In this document: one piece after another, positions 53,924-63,945 of the stretch
How the letters are laid out: every line of letters begins with the position of its first letter
Position numbering within the stretch: position 1 is the stretch's first letter
The notes under the pieces: model-generated
Databases searched by the model: none
What the model was told of the DNA's origin: nothing
Seen by the model: the letters and a program-made list of their open reading frames with translations, nothing else
DNA from: Dichotomicrobium sp964540795
GTDB taxonomy: Bacteria > Pseudomonadota > Alphaproteobacteria > Rhizobiales > Rhodomicrobiaceae
Direction of reading: 5' to 3'
Assembly: GCA_964540795.1 (NCBI GenBank)
Contig: CAZINX010000008.1
Span: 49,262-113,261 of the forward strand
DNA: 64,000 nt
Position numbers and translations under genes: made by a program

Positions 53924-54694
53924 TTAGCGGGCTAGGGGACGCAGCTGCTCATATGCGGCGTTAATGTTTTTCAGTGCCTCTTCGCGAGCTTTTCGCGCGC
54001 GCGCTTCCGAGTCCTGGCAGCGATCCGGATGCAGTTCCGCCGCAAGCCGGCGACGCGCCTTATCCAACTCCTGCACTGTAAAGTTGGGGGGCAATCCAAA
54101 CAGGTCGCGGAGCTCAGAAACGTTATCCAGGTCTGGGAAATAGCGCCCCTCGATGACCTCTTGTCCGGCATGAAGGGCACGCCCGAGCCGGTCCGCGAAG
54201 TCTACGACGATTGGTGCTTCCTCGTCGCAGCTCAGCGCAAAATAGTTCCACAGAATGATTAACGTCGGGATGGACAGCCAGATGATAAATTCATACTGGG
54301 GTACCAGTTTCAGAAGACTGGTGTCGTCAGAGACATAGCTGATAAGTATTAAGGGGCTTAATCGCACGACAAGACAAGCCAGCGACACTCCGCCGATCAC
54401 CCAGAACGCTCGCTCCGCGGCGGCAGCCCATGTCTGCCGCTCTTCCCATTTGCCCTGCCATTGCCGCACCCGCTTGAGCAGTTTCTCGGCCGTAGAGCGA
54501 TCCCCCTCCCGTAGGCTCTGCAATGCGTACTCGTAGGTGGCTTGGCAGTGTTTGACCCAACGAATTCGTCGACGCGAGAGGTAGAGCCGCAGCTTGGGGG
54601 GTAGGGCAATCGCAATCCAGATGTATGACAGATAGACTGGGACCGCGGCGACCACTAGCGCATCGAGGAACTGTTGATGCGTCATCGCCATCAT
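53924..54694 (-). CDS. Membrane-anchored J-domain protein
   Basis: 256 residues from the ATG at 54694 (54691 and 54685 are also possible). Three membrane helices are visible: LDALVVAAVPVYLSYIWIAI, VIGGVSLACLVVRLSPLILI and EFIIWLSIPTLIILWNYFAL, with a basic loop and short coiled region between the first two. The last 60 residues form a DnaJ J-domain with the invariant HPD in RRLAAELHPDRCQD, preceded by a typical helix II (NFTVQELDKAR). J-domains stimulate DnaK ATPase; here DnaK would be recruited to the inner membrane. No family name recognised. It is divergent from hsdM at the island edge. Confidence 0.78.
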   Translation of the reverse strand: MMAMTHQQFLDALVVAAVPVYLSYIWIAIALPPKLRLYLSRRRIRWVKHCQATYEYALQSLREGDRSTAEKLLKRVRQWQGKWEERQTWAAAAERAFWVIGGVSLACLVVRLSPLILISYVSDDTSLLKLVPQYEFIIWLSIPTLIILWNYFALSCDEEAPIVVDFADRLGRALHAGQEVIEGRYFPDLDNVSELRDLFGLPPNFTVQELDKARRRLAAELHPDRCQDSEARARKAREEALKNINAAYEQLRPLAR

Positions 54695-54848
54695 CCCCGT
54701 TCGAAAGCTTCTGCAAGAATCGCAGCGCAAATCCTATCGAGTTCCACAAGCTCAGCCTATGGCCAGGCTCTCTCAGTTAGTAGACTGTGCCAGACTGCAT
54801 GATTCGGCCAGTGAAGGCCGGCATAACAATCGTTAAGGCGAAAACGTC

Positions 54849-56411
<1,563 letters not shown>

Positions 56412-56438
56412 TACGTCAACGAAATCTACTTTTCCTAT

Positions 56439-56503
56439 ACATGGCGGCTGAATATGTTAAAGAAAACGTATTTTCTTAACATGATGGCTGTGACATGTTA
56501 AAG
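56439..56503 (+). promoter_or_regulatory. Repeat array and probable operator of fic
   Basis: The 83-base hsdM-fic gap contains two imperfect direct copies, about 24 bases long and 40 bases apart, each ending in ATGTTAAAG (56439-56462 and 56479-56503). The heptamer ATGTTAA occurs at 56454-56460 and at 56495-56501, where it overlaps the fic start codon; its complement TTAACAT lies at 56476-56482 and pairs with the first copy as an inverted repeat with a single bulge. Such clustered sites usually bind a dimeric repressor. The region is much more AT-rich than the genes around it. Fic itself has a C-terminal winged-helix, so autoregulation is a natural hypothesis. Confidence 0.65.
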
Positions 56504-57589
56504 TCGACCTACGTCATTCCCAAGCTGCCGCCACCGGTAATGCTTGAGACGGTGCCTGTTCTGAAGGCACTCGCGACCGCCAATCGGGCGCTTGCCGAAC
56601 TGAAGGGTCGGGCCGCCGTCATTCCGAACCAGGGCATCCTGATCGACACGCTGGCGCTGCAGGAAGCCAAGGCGTCCTCGGAAATCGAGAATATCGTCAC
56701 GACGCAAGGCGAACTGTTCCAGGCCGATCTCTTCCCGGAAGGCCCGGATTCCGGGGCCGCGAAGGAGGTTGCGCTCTACCGTGACGCGCTGAAACTCGGC
56801 CATGAGCGCCTCATCGAGACCGGCGGGCTCATCCCGAACAACGCGATCATCGACATGTACCGCCTGCTCAAGGGGCGCGACGATGGCTTCCGCGCCACGC
56901 CGGGAACCGCGCTGCGCAACGAAAGCACCGGCGATACTGTCTATGTCCCGCCGCAGGATGGCCGCGAAATCGAGGCGCACATGTCGGCGCTGGAGCGCTT
57001 TATCAACGAGGACGATTCCTGCTCACTTGATCCCCTCATCAAGATGGCGCTGATCCATCAGCAGTTTGAGAGCATCCATCCGTTCCCCGACGGCAACGGC
57101 CGGATTGGGCGCATCCTGAACGTACTCTACCTCACGCGCACGGGGCTGCTCGATATCCCGATCCTCTATCTCAGCCGCCACATCACCCGCACCAAGAATG
57201 ACTATTACCGCCTGTTGCAGGCCGTGCGCGAGGACGGCGCCTGGGAAGCATGGCTGCTCTACATGCTTGAAGCCGTGGCGCGGACCGCGGAGACCACGCT
57301 GCACATCGTTGAAGGCATCCGCGAGCAGATGACAGAGGCGAAGCACCGAATGAGGGCAGAGCTTCCGAAAATCTACTCTCAGGATCTGCTGAACAATATG
57401 TTCCGGCATCCTTACACGCGCATCGAGTTCGTGGTGGCCGATCTCGGCGTTACGCGCCAGACGGCGGCGAAATATCTCGATACGCTGGCGGAGACCGGCT
57501 TCGTCGAAAAGCACCAGGCGGGCCGCAGCAACTACTACATCAACACGGCGCTAGTGCGGCTGTTTCTCGATGTATCGGGAGGGCGGTAG
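56495..57589 (+). CDS. Fic-domain protein with C-terminal winged helix
   Basis: 364 residues. The Fic active site is HPFPDGNGRIGR (from H195), the complete HxFxDGNGRxxR consensus, so AMP- or nucleotidyl-transfer activity is expected. An inhibitory motif of the N-terminal (class II) kind, S61-x-x-x-E65-N66, is present in ASSEIENIV and should block ATP binding until relieved. The C-terminal 80 residues (RHPYTRIEFVVADLGVTRQT followed by AAKYLDTLAETGFVEK) form a winged helix-turn-helix. It lies inside an hsd operon, and its stop overlaps the hsdS start (TAGTG). Confidence 0.93.
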   Translation: MLKSTYVIPKLPPPVMLETVPVLKALATANRALAELKGRAAVIPNQGILIDTLALQEAKASSEIENIVTTQGELFQADLFPEGPDSGAAKEVALYRDALKLGHERLIETGGLIPNNAIIDMYRLLKGRDDGFRATPGTALRNESTGDTVYVPPQDGREIEAHMSALERFINEDDSCSLDPLIKMALIHQQFESIHPFPDGNGRIGRILNVLYLTRTGLLDIPILYLSRHITRTKNDYYRLLQAVREDGAWEAWLLYMLEAVARTAETTLHIVEGIREQMTEAKHRMRAELPKIYSQDLLNNMFRHPYTRIEFVVADLGVTRQTAAKYLDTLAETGFVEKHQAGRSNYYINTALVRLFLDVSGGR

Positions 57590-58878
57590 TGAGCCTGCAA
57601 ACCAAACCCCTGTCATTCTTCGTGCAGTTCTATTCTGGAGGCACACCGTCTAAACAAAACGCCGCTTATTGGGGGGGAGAAATCTCTTGGCTAACCCCCA
57701 AGGATATGTCCTCTTTTGATGGCACAACTCAGTATCATGTTACGGAAGCCGCAATTGGCAACGGAACAAAGCTTGCGCCTAGGGAAAGCTTGTTTATCGC
57801 AATAAGGGGCATGTCACTCCATAACGAAATTCGAATTGTCAGGCCAATGAAGGCTATATCATTTAATCAGGACATCAAAGCCGTCGTTCCAAATGAGAAT
57901 GCGGATGATCAGTTTATCTATTATGCATTGCAAGCGAAGAAGCCCGAATTACTTTGTTTTGTTGAAAGTGCGGGACATGGCACGGGACGACTTCCCACGG
58001 ATAAACTAAAATCGTTAGATATCCCCGACCTGCCTCTTTCCGAACAACGTGCCATCGCTTCGGTCCTCGGCGCGCTCGACGACAAGATCGAGTTGAACCG
58101 GCGGATGAACGAGACGCTGGAGGCCATGGCGCGGGCGATCTTCCGTGACTGGTTCGTCGATTTCGGCCCGACCCGCGCCAGGATGGACGGCCGCGCGCCC
58201 TACCTCGCACCCGAAATCTGGTCGCTCTTCCCCGACCGCCTCGACGCCGACGGCAAGCCGGAGGGGTGGGAGACTTCTGCGATTGGTGATGAAGTAGTCG
58301 TAGTCGGGGGTTCCACTCCGAGCACCAAAGAACCGGCATTCTGGGATGGCGACATCCCGTGGGCGACACCCAAAGACCTGTCAAACCTATCGACGCCGGT
58401 GCTTCTCGAAACTGGACGGAGGATTACTCAAGCTGGATTGGCGAAGATAAGTTCAGGCCTGCTTCCACGTGGAACAGTGTTGCTCTCTTCTCGCGCACCG
58501 ATTGGCTATCTCGCCATCTCGGAGGTTCTGGTTGCTGTAAACCAAGGATTTATAGCAATGGTTTGCGACGCGAGAATCTCCAATGTTTTCACTTGGCTTT
58601 GGGCGAGTGAGAACATGGACGCGATCCTGCAAAATGCGAATGGCTCGACCTTCCAAGAAATCAGCAAACGGAATTTTCGCCCTCTCCCGCTGATCATTGG
58701 TTCCCTCCCACTGCTTCAGGCTTTTGATGCTATTGCGGGGCCGCTGTATGAGCGAATAGCTGAAAATGAAAAAGAGTGCCGCACACTAGCCGAAACCCGC
58801 GACCTCCTGCTTCCCAAGCTCATGTCCGGCGAAATCCGCGTCCGCGACGCCGAGCAAATCGTCGAGGACGTCGCATGA
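57589..58878 (+). CDS. hsdS: Type I restriction-modification specificity subunit HsdS
   Basis: 429 residues from a GTG at 57589. HsdS carries two target-recognition domains that read the two halves of a bipartite DNA site. TRD1 covers about residues 1-150 (SGGTPSKQNAAYWGGEISWL), TRD2 about 225-385 (GGSTPSTKEPAFWDGDIPWA), each followed by a conserved helical spacer (LSEQRAIASVLGALDDKIEL and the C-terminal LLPKLMSGEIRV). Both TRDs are AT-rich while the spacers share the high GC of hsdM, the expected mosaic for a gene that exchanges TRDs. Full length and intact. Its stop overlaps the next start (ATGA). Confidence 0.95.
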   Translation: MSLQTKPLSFFVQFYSGGTPSKQNAAYWGGEISWLTPKDMSSFDGTTQYHVTEAAIGNGTKLAPRESLFIAIRGMSLHNEIRIVRPMKAISFNQDIKAVVPNENADDQFIYYALQAKKPELLCFVESAGHGTGRLPTDKLKSLDIPDLPLSEQRAIASVLGALDDKIELNRRMNETLEAMARAIFRDWFVDFGPTRARMDGRAPYLAPEIWSLFPDRLDADGKPEGWETSAIGDEVVVVGGSTPSTKEPAFWDGDIPWATPKDLSNLSTPVLLETGRRITQAGLAKISSGLLPRGTVLLSSRAPIGYLAISEVLVAVNQGFIAMVCDARISNVFTWLWASENMDAILQNANGSTFQEISKRNFRPLPLIIGSLPLLQAFDAIAGPLYERIAENEKECRTLAETRDLLLPKLMSGEIRVRDAEQIVEDVA

Positions 58879-60029
58879 CGCGCGTCGCCATCGAACCCGG
58901 CATTGTGCGTTGGGCGCGTGAGCGCGCTGGCCGCGAGCTTGAAGATCTTTCTCGATCGTTTCCAAAGCTGGCCCAGTGGGAAGACGGTACGCTTCAGCCA
59001 ACCCTGCGGCAACTTGAGAAGTTCGCGCACGCCGTGCATGTCCCGATCGGCTACCTGTTCCTTCCCGAGCCGCCGGAAGAGTCCCTCCCGATCCCGGATT
59101 TTCGGACTGTCGCGGGACGCGGCGTAAGACGGCCGAGCCCTAATCTGCTTGACACGCTATACGCCTGTCAGGAACGGCAGGCATGGTATCGAGAATTCGC
59201 ACAGGTCATGCGCCAGACGGAGGTCGGCTTCATTGGCAGCGCCACGCTGAACACCCGCCCGGAAACTGTGGCGCGGCATATGCGCGAAGATCTCGGTTTC
59301 GATCTTGACCAGCGGTGCAATTGCGCGACATGGACCGATGCCTTGCGGCTGTTCGTTCGACAGGCCGAAGAGGCCGGAATCCTCGTGATGACGAGCGGTG
59401 TGGTGAGGAACAATAACCGCCGCCCACTCGATCCTGATGAATTTCGGGGGTTTGCCCTTGCCGACCGCCTCGCTCCCCTGGTTTTCATCAATGGTGCCGA
59501 CACGAAGGCCGCACAGATGTTCACCCTTGCCCACGAGCTTGCTCATTTGTGGCTTGGGACTTCCGCGCTTTCCGACGCGAGCGCCGCGCCGATGGCAGGC
59601 CGCCGGCGCGAAGAGGTCTGGTGCAACAGGGTTGCGGCCGAATTGCTTGCTCCGTTGGACGTTCTGCGGACTGAACTCGTTGCCGAAGAACCACTCAGTG
59701 AAACACTCCAGCGTCTTGCGCGCCGGTTCAAGGTCAGCACATTGGTGATCCTGCGGCGGCTTCTGGATGCGGAATGGCTTGACCGTGCAGAATTTGACGC
59801 CGCATGGGCACGGGAATTGGCGCGCTTGCAGAATCTCACGCGCAACGGCGCAAGCGGTGGTAATTTCTACCGCACCACGCTAACTCGCGTTAGCCGCCGG
59901 TTTGCCCGTGCACTTGTCGTAAGCACGTTGGAAGGTCAGACACTCTATCGCGACGCCTTCCGCATGCTGGGCGTCGCCAAGACCGAAACATTCAATCAAA
60001 TCGGTCGGGAAGTGGGGGTCATGCTGTGA
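58875..60029 (+). CDS. XRE-type / ImmA-IrrE family metallopeptidase
   Basis: 384 residues from the ATG at 58875, overlapping the hsdS stop. An N-terminal helix-turn-helix-like region (IVRWARERAGRELEDLSRSF, then LRQLEKFAHAVHVPIGYLFL) leads to an ImmA/IrrE domain with the zinc-protease motif HELAH (residues 220-224, in FTLAHELAHLWLG) and a downstream Glu-rich EEVWCNRVAAELLAP segment that supplies the third ligand. Relatives cleave repressors and are partners of DUF4411 or other toxin-like proteins. Its stop overlaps the next gene's GTG (GTGA). It sits inside the hsd operon between S and R. Confidence 0.9.
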   Translation: MTRVAIEPGIVRWARERAGRELEDLSRSFPKLAQWEDGTLQPTLRQLEKFAHAVHVPIGYLFLPEPPEESLPIPDFRTVAGRGVRRPSPNLLDTLYACQERQAWYREFAQVMRQTEVGFIGSATLNTRPETVARHMREDLGFDLDQRCNCATWTDALRLFVRQAEEAGILVMTSGVVRNNNRRPLDPDEFRGFALADRLAPLVFINGADTKAAQMFTLAHELAHLWLGTSALSDASAAPMAGRRREEVWCNRVAAELLAPLDVLRTELVAEEPLSETLQRLARRFKVSTLVILRRLLDAEWLDRAEFDAAWARELARLQNLTRNGASGGNFYRTTLTRVSRRFARALVVSTLEGQTLYRDAFRMLGVAKTETFNQIGREVGVML

Positions 60030-60532
60030 CTCGATATCTTCTCGACGCCAATGTTTTCATCCAGGCCAAGAACCTGCATTACGGATTTGATTTCTGCCCG
60101 GCCTTTTGGGAATGGCTAGTCACACAGAATGCTGCGGGCAAAGTCGCAAGTGTCGAGAAGGTCGGCGATGAACTATACGCTGGCGACGATGACCTTTCTC
60201 AATGGGCAGCAGAACGTGGCGATGCATTTTTTCTTCCGCCGGACGATGCTGTCCTGCCCGCGCTTCGGGCCATCAGCAATTGGGCAAGCCATCACAACTA
60301 CGAACCGGCTGCTGTTTCGACTTTCTTGCAAGTCGCTGACTACTGGCTTGTAGCTCATGCCCGCGCGCATGAATATACTATCGTTACGCATGAAGTGCCA
60401 GCCGACTCTACTCGCAAGATCAAAATTCCAAATGTGTGTATTGGGCTTGGGATGCGATGTGTAAGCCCCTACGAAATGTTACGGCGAGAGAGAGCGCGGT
60501 TCGTGCTTGCACCGTCTGAGGAGCCTGGCTGA
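60026..60532 (+). CDS. DUF4411 (PIN-like) protein
   Basis: 168 residues from a GTG at 60026. It matches DUF4411: YLLDANVFIQAKNLHYGFDF at the N-terminus with the PIN Asp (LLDANVF), a Glu-Leu in KVGDELYAGDD, and QVADYWLVAHARAHEYTIVT carrying the second acidic residue. The pattern of three to four acidic residues suggests a Mg-dependent RNase, and the family habitually neighbours XRE/ImmA genes in a toxin-antitoxin-like layout. It overlaps the peptidase stop (GTGA) and the hsdR start (TGATG). Function in this operon unproved. Confidence 0.88.
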   Translation: MTRYLLDANVFIQAKNLHYGFDFCPAFWEWLVTQNAAGKVASVEKVGDELYAGDDDLSQWAAERGDAFFLPPDDAVLPALRAISNWASHHNYEPAAVSTFLQVADYWLVAHARAHEYTIVTHEVPADSTRKIKIPNVCIGLGMRCVSPYEMLRRERARFVLAPSEEPG

Positions 60533-63500
60533 TGTCGTTCATTCGCGAAGCCGACATCGAGGGGATGTTGCTGGAGCAGTTCGAGGGGCTTGGCTACACG
60601 CCCGTGACTGATGCCGTCGCCGGGCCAGACGGAACGCACCCCGAACGGGAAGCCTATTCCGACGTCATCCTGCAGAACCGGCTCGAACAGGCCGTCGAGC
60701 GCCTCAACCCGCATATCCCCGCCGAGGCGCGTCATGATGCTGTGACGCAGATCCTCGCCACGCAGATGCCCTCGCTGGAAGAGGAAAACCGCCGCCTGCA
60801 CAAGGCGATGACGGACGGCATCGGCGTTGAATTCTATGCCGAGGACGGCACGATCAGGGGCGATACGGTCCGGCTGATCGACTTCGACGATCCGGCCGCG
60901 AATGATTGGCTGGTCGTCCGGCAGTTCACCGTCGTCGAGAGCCGGACTACGCGCCGCCCCGACGTCGTGATCTTCGTGAACGGCCTGCCGCTCGCGGTCG
61001 TCGAGGTCAAGAACCCCGGTGCCGAGACGGCGACGCTGACGGGCGCCTACAATCAGCTCCAGACCTACAAGGAGCAGATCCCGTCGCTCTTTCGCACCAG
61101 TGCCGTTCTGGTGACGACGGATGGGCTACTGGCGCGCATCGGCTCGCTCACGGCCAATGAAGAACGCTTCATGCCGTGGCGCACCACCGATGGACAGGCC
61201 GTCGCGCCGAAGGGCAGTCCGGAAATGGAGGTGCTGATCGAGGGCGTGTTCGAGAAGCGCCGTTTTCTCGAGTTGATCCGCGACTTCACCGTCTTCGGCG
61301 ATACCGGCTCCGGGCTCGTCAAGATCATCGCCGGATACCACCAGTTCCACGCCGTCAAGAAGGCCGTGACCGCCACACTTCGCGCGATGCCGCCGGGCGC
61401 GACCGTTCACGGTTCCGGTTTCCGCGAAGACCCGGCAGCTTATGGCCTGCCTGATGCGAAAGACCACCCGCCCGGCGACAAGCGGGTCGGGGTGATCTGG
61501 CACACGCAAGGCTCCGGCAAGAGCCTGCTCATGGCGTTCTACGCCGGCCAGCTCGTCCGGCGGCCAGAGATGGAGAACCCGACCATCGTTGTCGTCACGG
61601 ACCGCAATGACCTGGACGATCAGCTTTTCGGCACCTTTTCCATGTGCCGGGATCTGATCCATCAGACGCCTGTCCAGGCCGAGAGCCGCGAGGACCTGCG
61701 GAAGGCGCTCAACCGGGCGTCGGGCGGCGTCATCTTTACCACCATGCAGAAGTTCGGGCCGGAGCCGGGCGAGAGCACGCATCCGATGCTGACTGACCGG
61801 CGCAACGTGGTTGTGATCGCGGATGAGGCGCATCGCAGCCAATATGGCCTCAAGGCGCGGGTCGATCAGAAAACGGGGCAAATTTCCTACGGCTTCGCGA
61901 AATACCTGCGGGACGCGCTGCCGAACGCCTCCTTCATTGGTTTCACGGGAACGCCGATCGAGCGTGACGATGCCAGCACTCCGGCAATCTTCGGCCATTA
62001 CATCGATATCTACGACATCAGCCGCGGTGTCGAGGATTTCGCGACCGTCCCGATCTATTACGAAAGCCGGCTCGCGCGCATCGAACTGTCCGAGGATGAA
62101 AAGCCGCACATCGACGCCGAAATCGACGATCTGACCGAAGACGAAGCTGAGGCCGAGCAGGAGCGCCTCAAGCGTAAATGGTCGACAGTCGAGGCACTCG
62201 TCGGGGCCGAAAAGCGGCTGAAGATGGTCGCCGCCGATCTCGTCCAGCACTTCGAAGACCGGCTTGTTGGAATGGACGGGAAGGGCATGATCGTCTGCAT
62301 GAGCCGGCGGATTTGCGTGGCGCTCTACAAGGAGATCGTGGCGCTACGCCCCGACTGGCATTCCGATGATGACAAGGACGGCGCGATCAAGGTCGTGATG
62401 ACCGGCTCCGCCTCCGACCCGGCCGACTGGCAGCCCCACACCGGGACGAAAGGGCAGCGGGATCTGCTGGCCAAGCGGATGAAGGATCCGGACGATCCGC
62501 TGAAGCTCGTCATTGTCCGCGATATGTGGCTGACAGGGTTCGACGTGCCCTCTTTGCACACGATGTATGTCGACAAGCCGATGCGCGGGCACGGGCTGAT
62601 GCAGGCGATTGCCCGCGTGAATCGCGTGTTTCGGGACAAGCCGGCTGGCCTGATCGTCGACTATATCGGCATTGCCCAGAACCTCAGAAATGCGCTGCGC
62701 GACTACTCTCCGTCGGATCAGGAAATCACCGGCATCGACGAGCGTGAGGCGATCGCGGTGATGCTGGAAAAATACGAGGTCGTGAAAGGCATGTTTCATG
62801 GCTTCGATTATTTGCGCGGGCTACGAGGCTCGCCCAGCGAGCGGCTGGCGGTCATGGCCGAGGCTGTCGAATGGATTTTGAACAAGCAGCACGAAGCGGC
62901 TGAAAAGGAAACAACAGCCGAAGCGAAGAAGCGGGCGCATCGCCGCTTCCAGGACGGGGTGCTGGCTCTCTCGAAGGCCTTTGGGCTTGCCGCATCCAGC
63001 GATGAAGCGCGGGCAATCCGGGACGAGGTTGGCTTTTTCCAGACGATCCGCGCGGCGCTCGTCAAATCGTCCGGAGCGTCGGGCGTGTCCGCTGCGCAGC
63101 GCGACCTGGCCATCAAGCAGATTGTCGACCGCGCGGTCGTCTCGACCGAGATCGTCGATATTCTCGCTGCTGCCGGACTGCAAACGCCGGATGTCTCTAT
63201 CCTGTCGGACGAGTTTCTCGCGGAAGTCCAGCAGATGGAGAAGAAGAACCTCGCACTCGAAGCCTTGCGGAAGCTGCTGAGCGATCAGATCACGTCACGT
63301 AGCCGCTCAAACGTCACGGAGACCCGCCGCTTTTCCGAGAGGCTCGAAGAGGCCATTGCCCGATATCACACGAACGCAATCAGCACGGTCGAGGTGCTGC
63401 AGGAACTGATCAACCTGGCTCGCGACATTCGGGCAGCACGCGCGCGCGGAGAGGAAGAGGGCCTCACTGACGATGAGGTCGCCTTCTACGATGCGCTGGC

Positions 63501-63750
63501 GGAAAACGAGAGCGCCGTGCAGGTGCTGGGCAACGACCATCTGAAGGTGATCGCGCATGAACTGCTCACAAGCCTGCAATCGAATGTCAGCGTCGATTGG
63601 GCCCACATGGACAGCGCCCGTGCCCGGATGAGGGTTCTTGTGAAGCGGATTTTGCGCAAACACGGCTATCCGCCTGATCTGCAGGACGCGGCGGTGAGGA
63701 ACGTGCTGGAGCAGGCCGAAGCGCTGTCAGCGCAGTGGGCTGAGGCTTAG
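60532..63750 (+). CDS. hsdR: Type I restriction endonuclease subunit HsdR
   Basis: 1072 residues. The N-terminal PD-(D/E)xK nuclease has D144 (PDVVIFVNGLPLAVVEVKNP), E158 and K160. The superfamily-2 translocase follows: WHTQGSGKS from W323 (Walker A), DEAHRS at 431-436 (Walker B), FIGFTGTPIE (motif III) and the later motifs near VIVRDMWLTGFDVPSLHTMY and QAIARVNRVFRDK. With HsdM and HsdS it translocates DNA and cuts unmethylated targets. Complete, with no frameshift. Its start overlaps the DUF4411 stop. Confidence 0.96.
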   Translation: MSFIREADIEGMLLEQFEGLGYTPVTDAVAGPDGTHPEREAYSDVILQNRLEQAVERLNPHIPAEARHDAVTQILATQMPSLEEENRRLHKAMTDGIGVEFYAEDGTIRGDTVRLIDFDDPAANDWLVVRQFTVVESRTTRRPDVVIFVNGLPLAVVEVKNPGAETATLTGAYNQLQTYKEQIPSLFRTSAVLVTTDGLLARIGSLTANEERFMPWRTTDGQAVAPKGSPEMEVLIEGVFEKRRFLELIRDFTVFGDTGSGLVKIIAGYHQFHAVKKAVTATLRAMPPGATVHGSGFREDPAAYGLPDAKDHPPGDKRVGVIWHTQGSGKSLLMAFYAGQLVRRPEMENPTIVVVTDRNDLDDQLFGTFSMCRDLIHQTPVQAESREDLRKALNRASGGVIFTTMQKFGPEPGESTHPMLTDRRNVVVIADEAHRSQYGLKARVDQKTGQISYGFAKYLRDALPNASFIGFTGTPIERDDASTPAIFGHYIDIYDISRGVEDFATVPIYYESRLARIELSEDEKPHIDAEIDDLTEDEAEAEQERLKRKWSTVEALVGAEKRLKMVAADLVQHFEDRLVGMDGKGMIVCMSRRICVALYKEIVALRPDWHSDDDKDGAIKVVMTGSASDPADWQPHTGTKGQRDLLAKRMKDPDDPLKLVIVRDMWLTGFDVPSLHTMYVDKPMRGHGLMQAIARVNRVFRDKPAGLIVDYIGIAQNLRNALRDYSPSDQEITGIDEREAIAVMLEKYEVVKGMFHGFDYLRGLRGSPSERLAVMAEAVEWILNKQHEAAEKETTAEAKKRAHRRFQDGVLALSKAFGLAASSDEARAIRDEVGFFQTIRAALVKSSGASGVSAAQRDLAIKQIVDRAVVSTEIVDILAAAGLQTPDVSILSDEFLAEVQQMEKKNLALEALRKLLSDQITSRSRSNVTETRRFSERLEEAIARYHTNAISTVEVLQELINLARDIRAARARGEEEGLTDDEVAFYDALAENESAVQVLGNDHLKVIAHELLTSLQSNVSVDWAHMDSARARMRVLVKRILRKHGYPPDLQDAAVRNVLEQAEALSAQWAEA

Positions 63751-63945
63751 CAGAAGAGTTGGTTTCGGCACCGGCTATGAACTCTATGCAACAAGGCGGT
63801 CCAGTCGGTCTCGCCAGCATGTCTGACAGATAGTCCGCTTTTCGTAAGTCACGGTTTGGGAGAATTTGGGGCCGGTCGCCGTTGCGCGTCCTCTGCAAGT
63901 GGGTCATTCTGAAACACGGCGAAGGTGGGCGCGGAGCGGGCGGTC
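63751..63945. other. Gap after hsdR, nothing recognised
   Basis: 195 bases follow hsdR. No hairpin with a T-tract, tRNA remnant or copy of the tRNA-Ser 3' end is visible, so the right-hand island boundary is not defined here. An antisense open frame overlaps the hsdR 3' end but looks like a compositional shadow. Confidence 0.5.

Noticed and set aside
56441..56494. In-frame ATG upstream of fic that would extend the protein
   Set aside because: The frame from 56441 meets a TAA before reaching the fic start at 56495.
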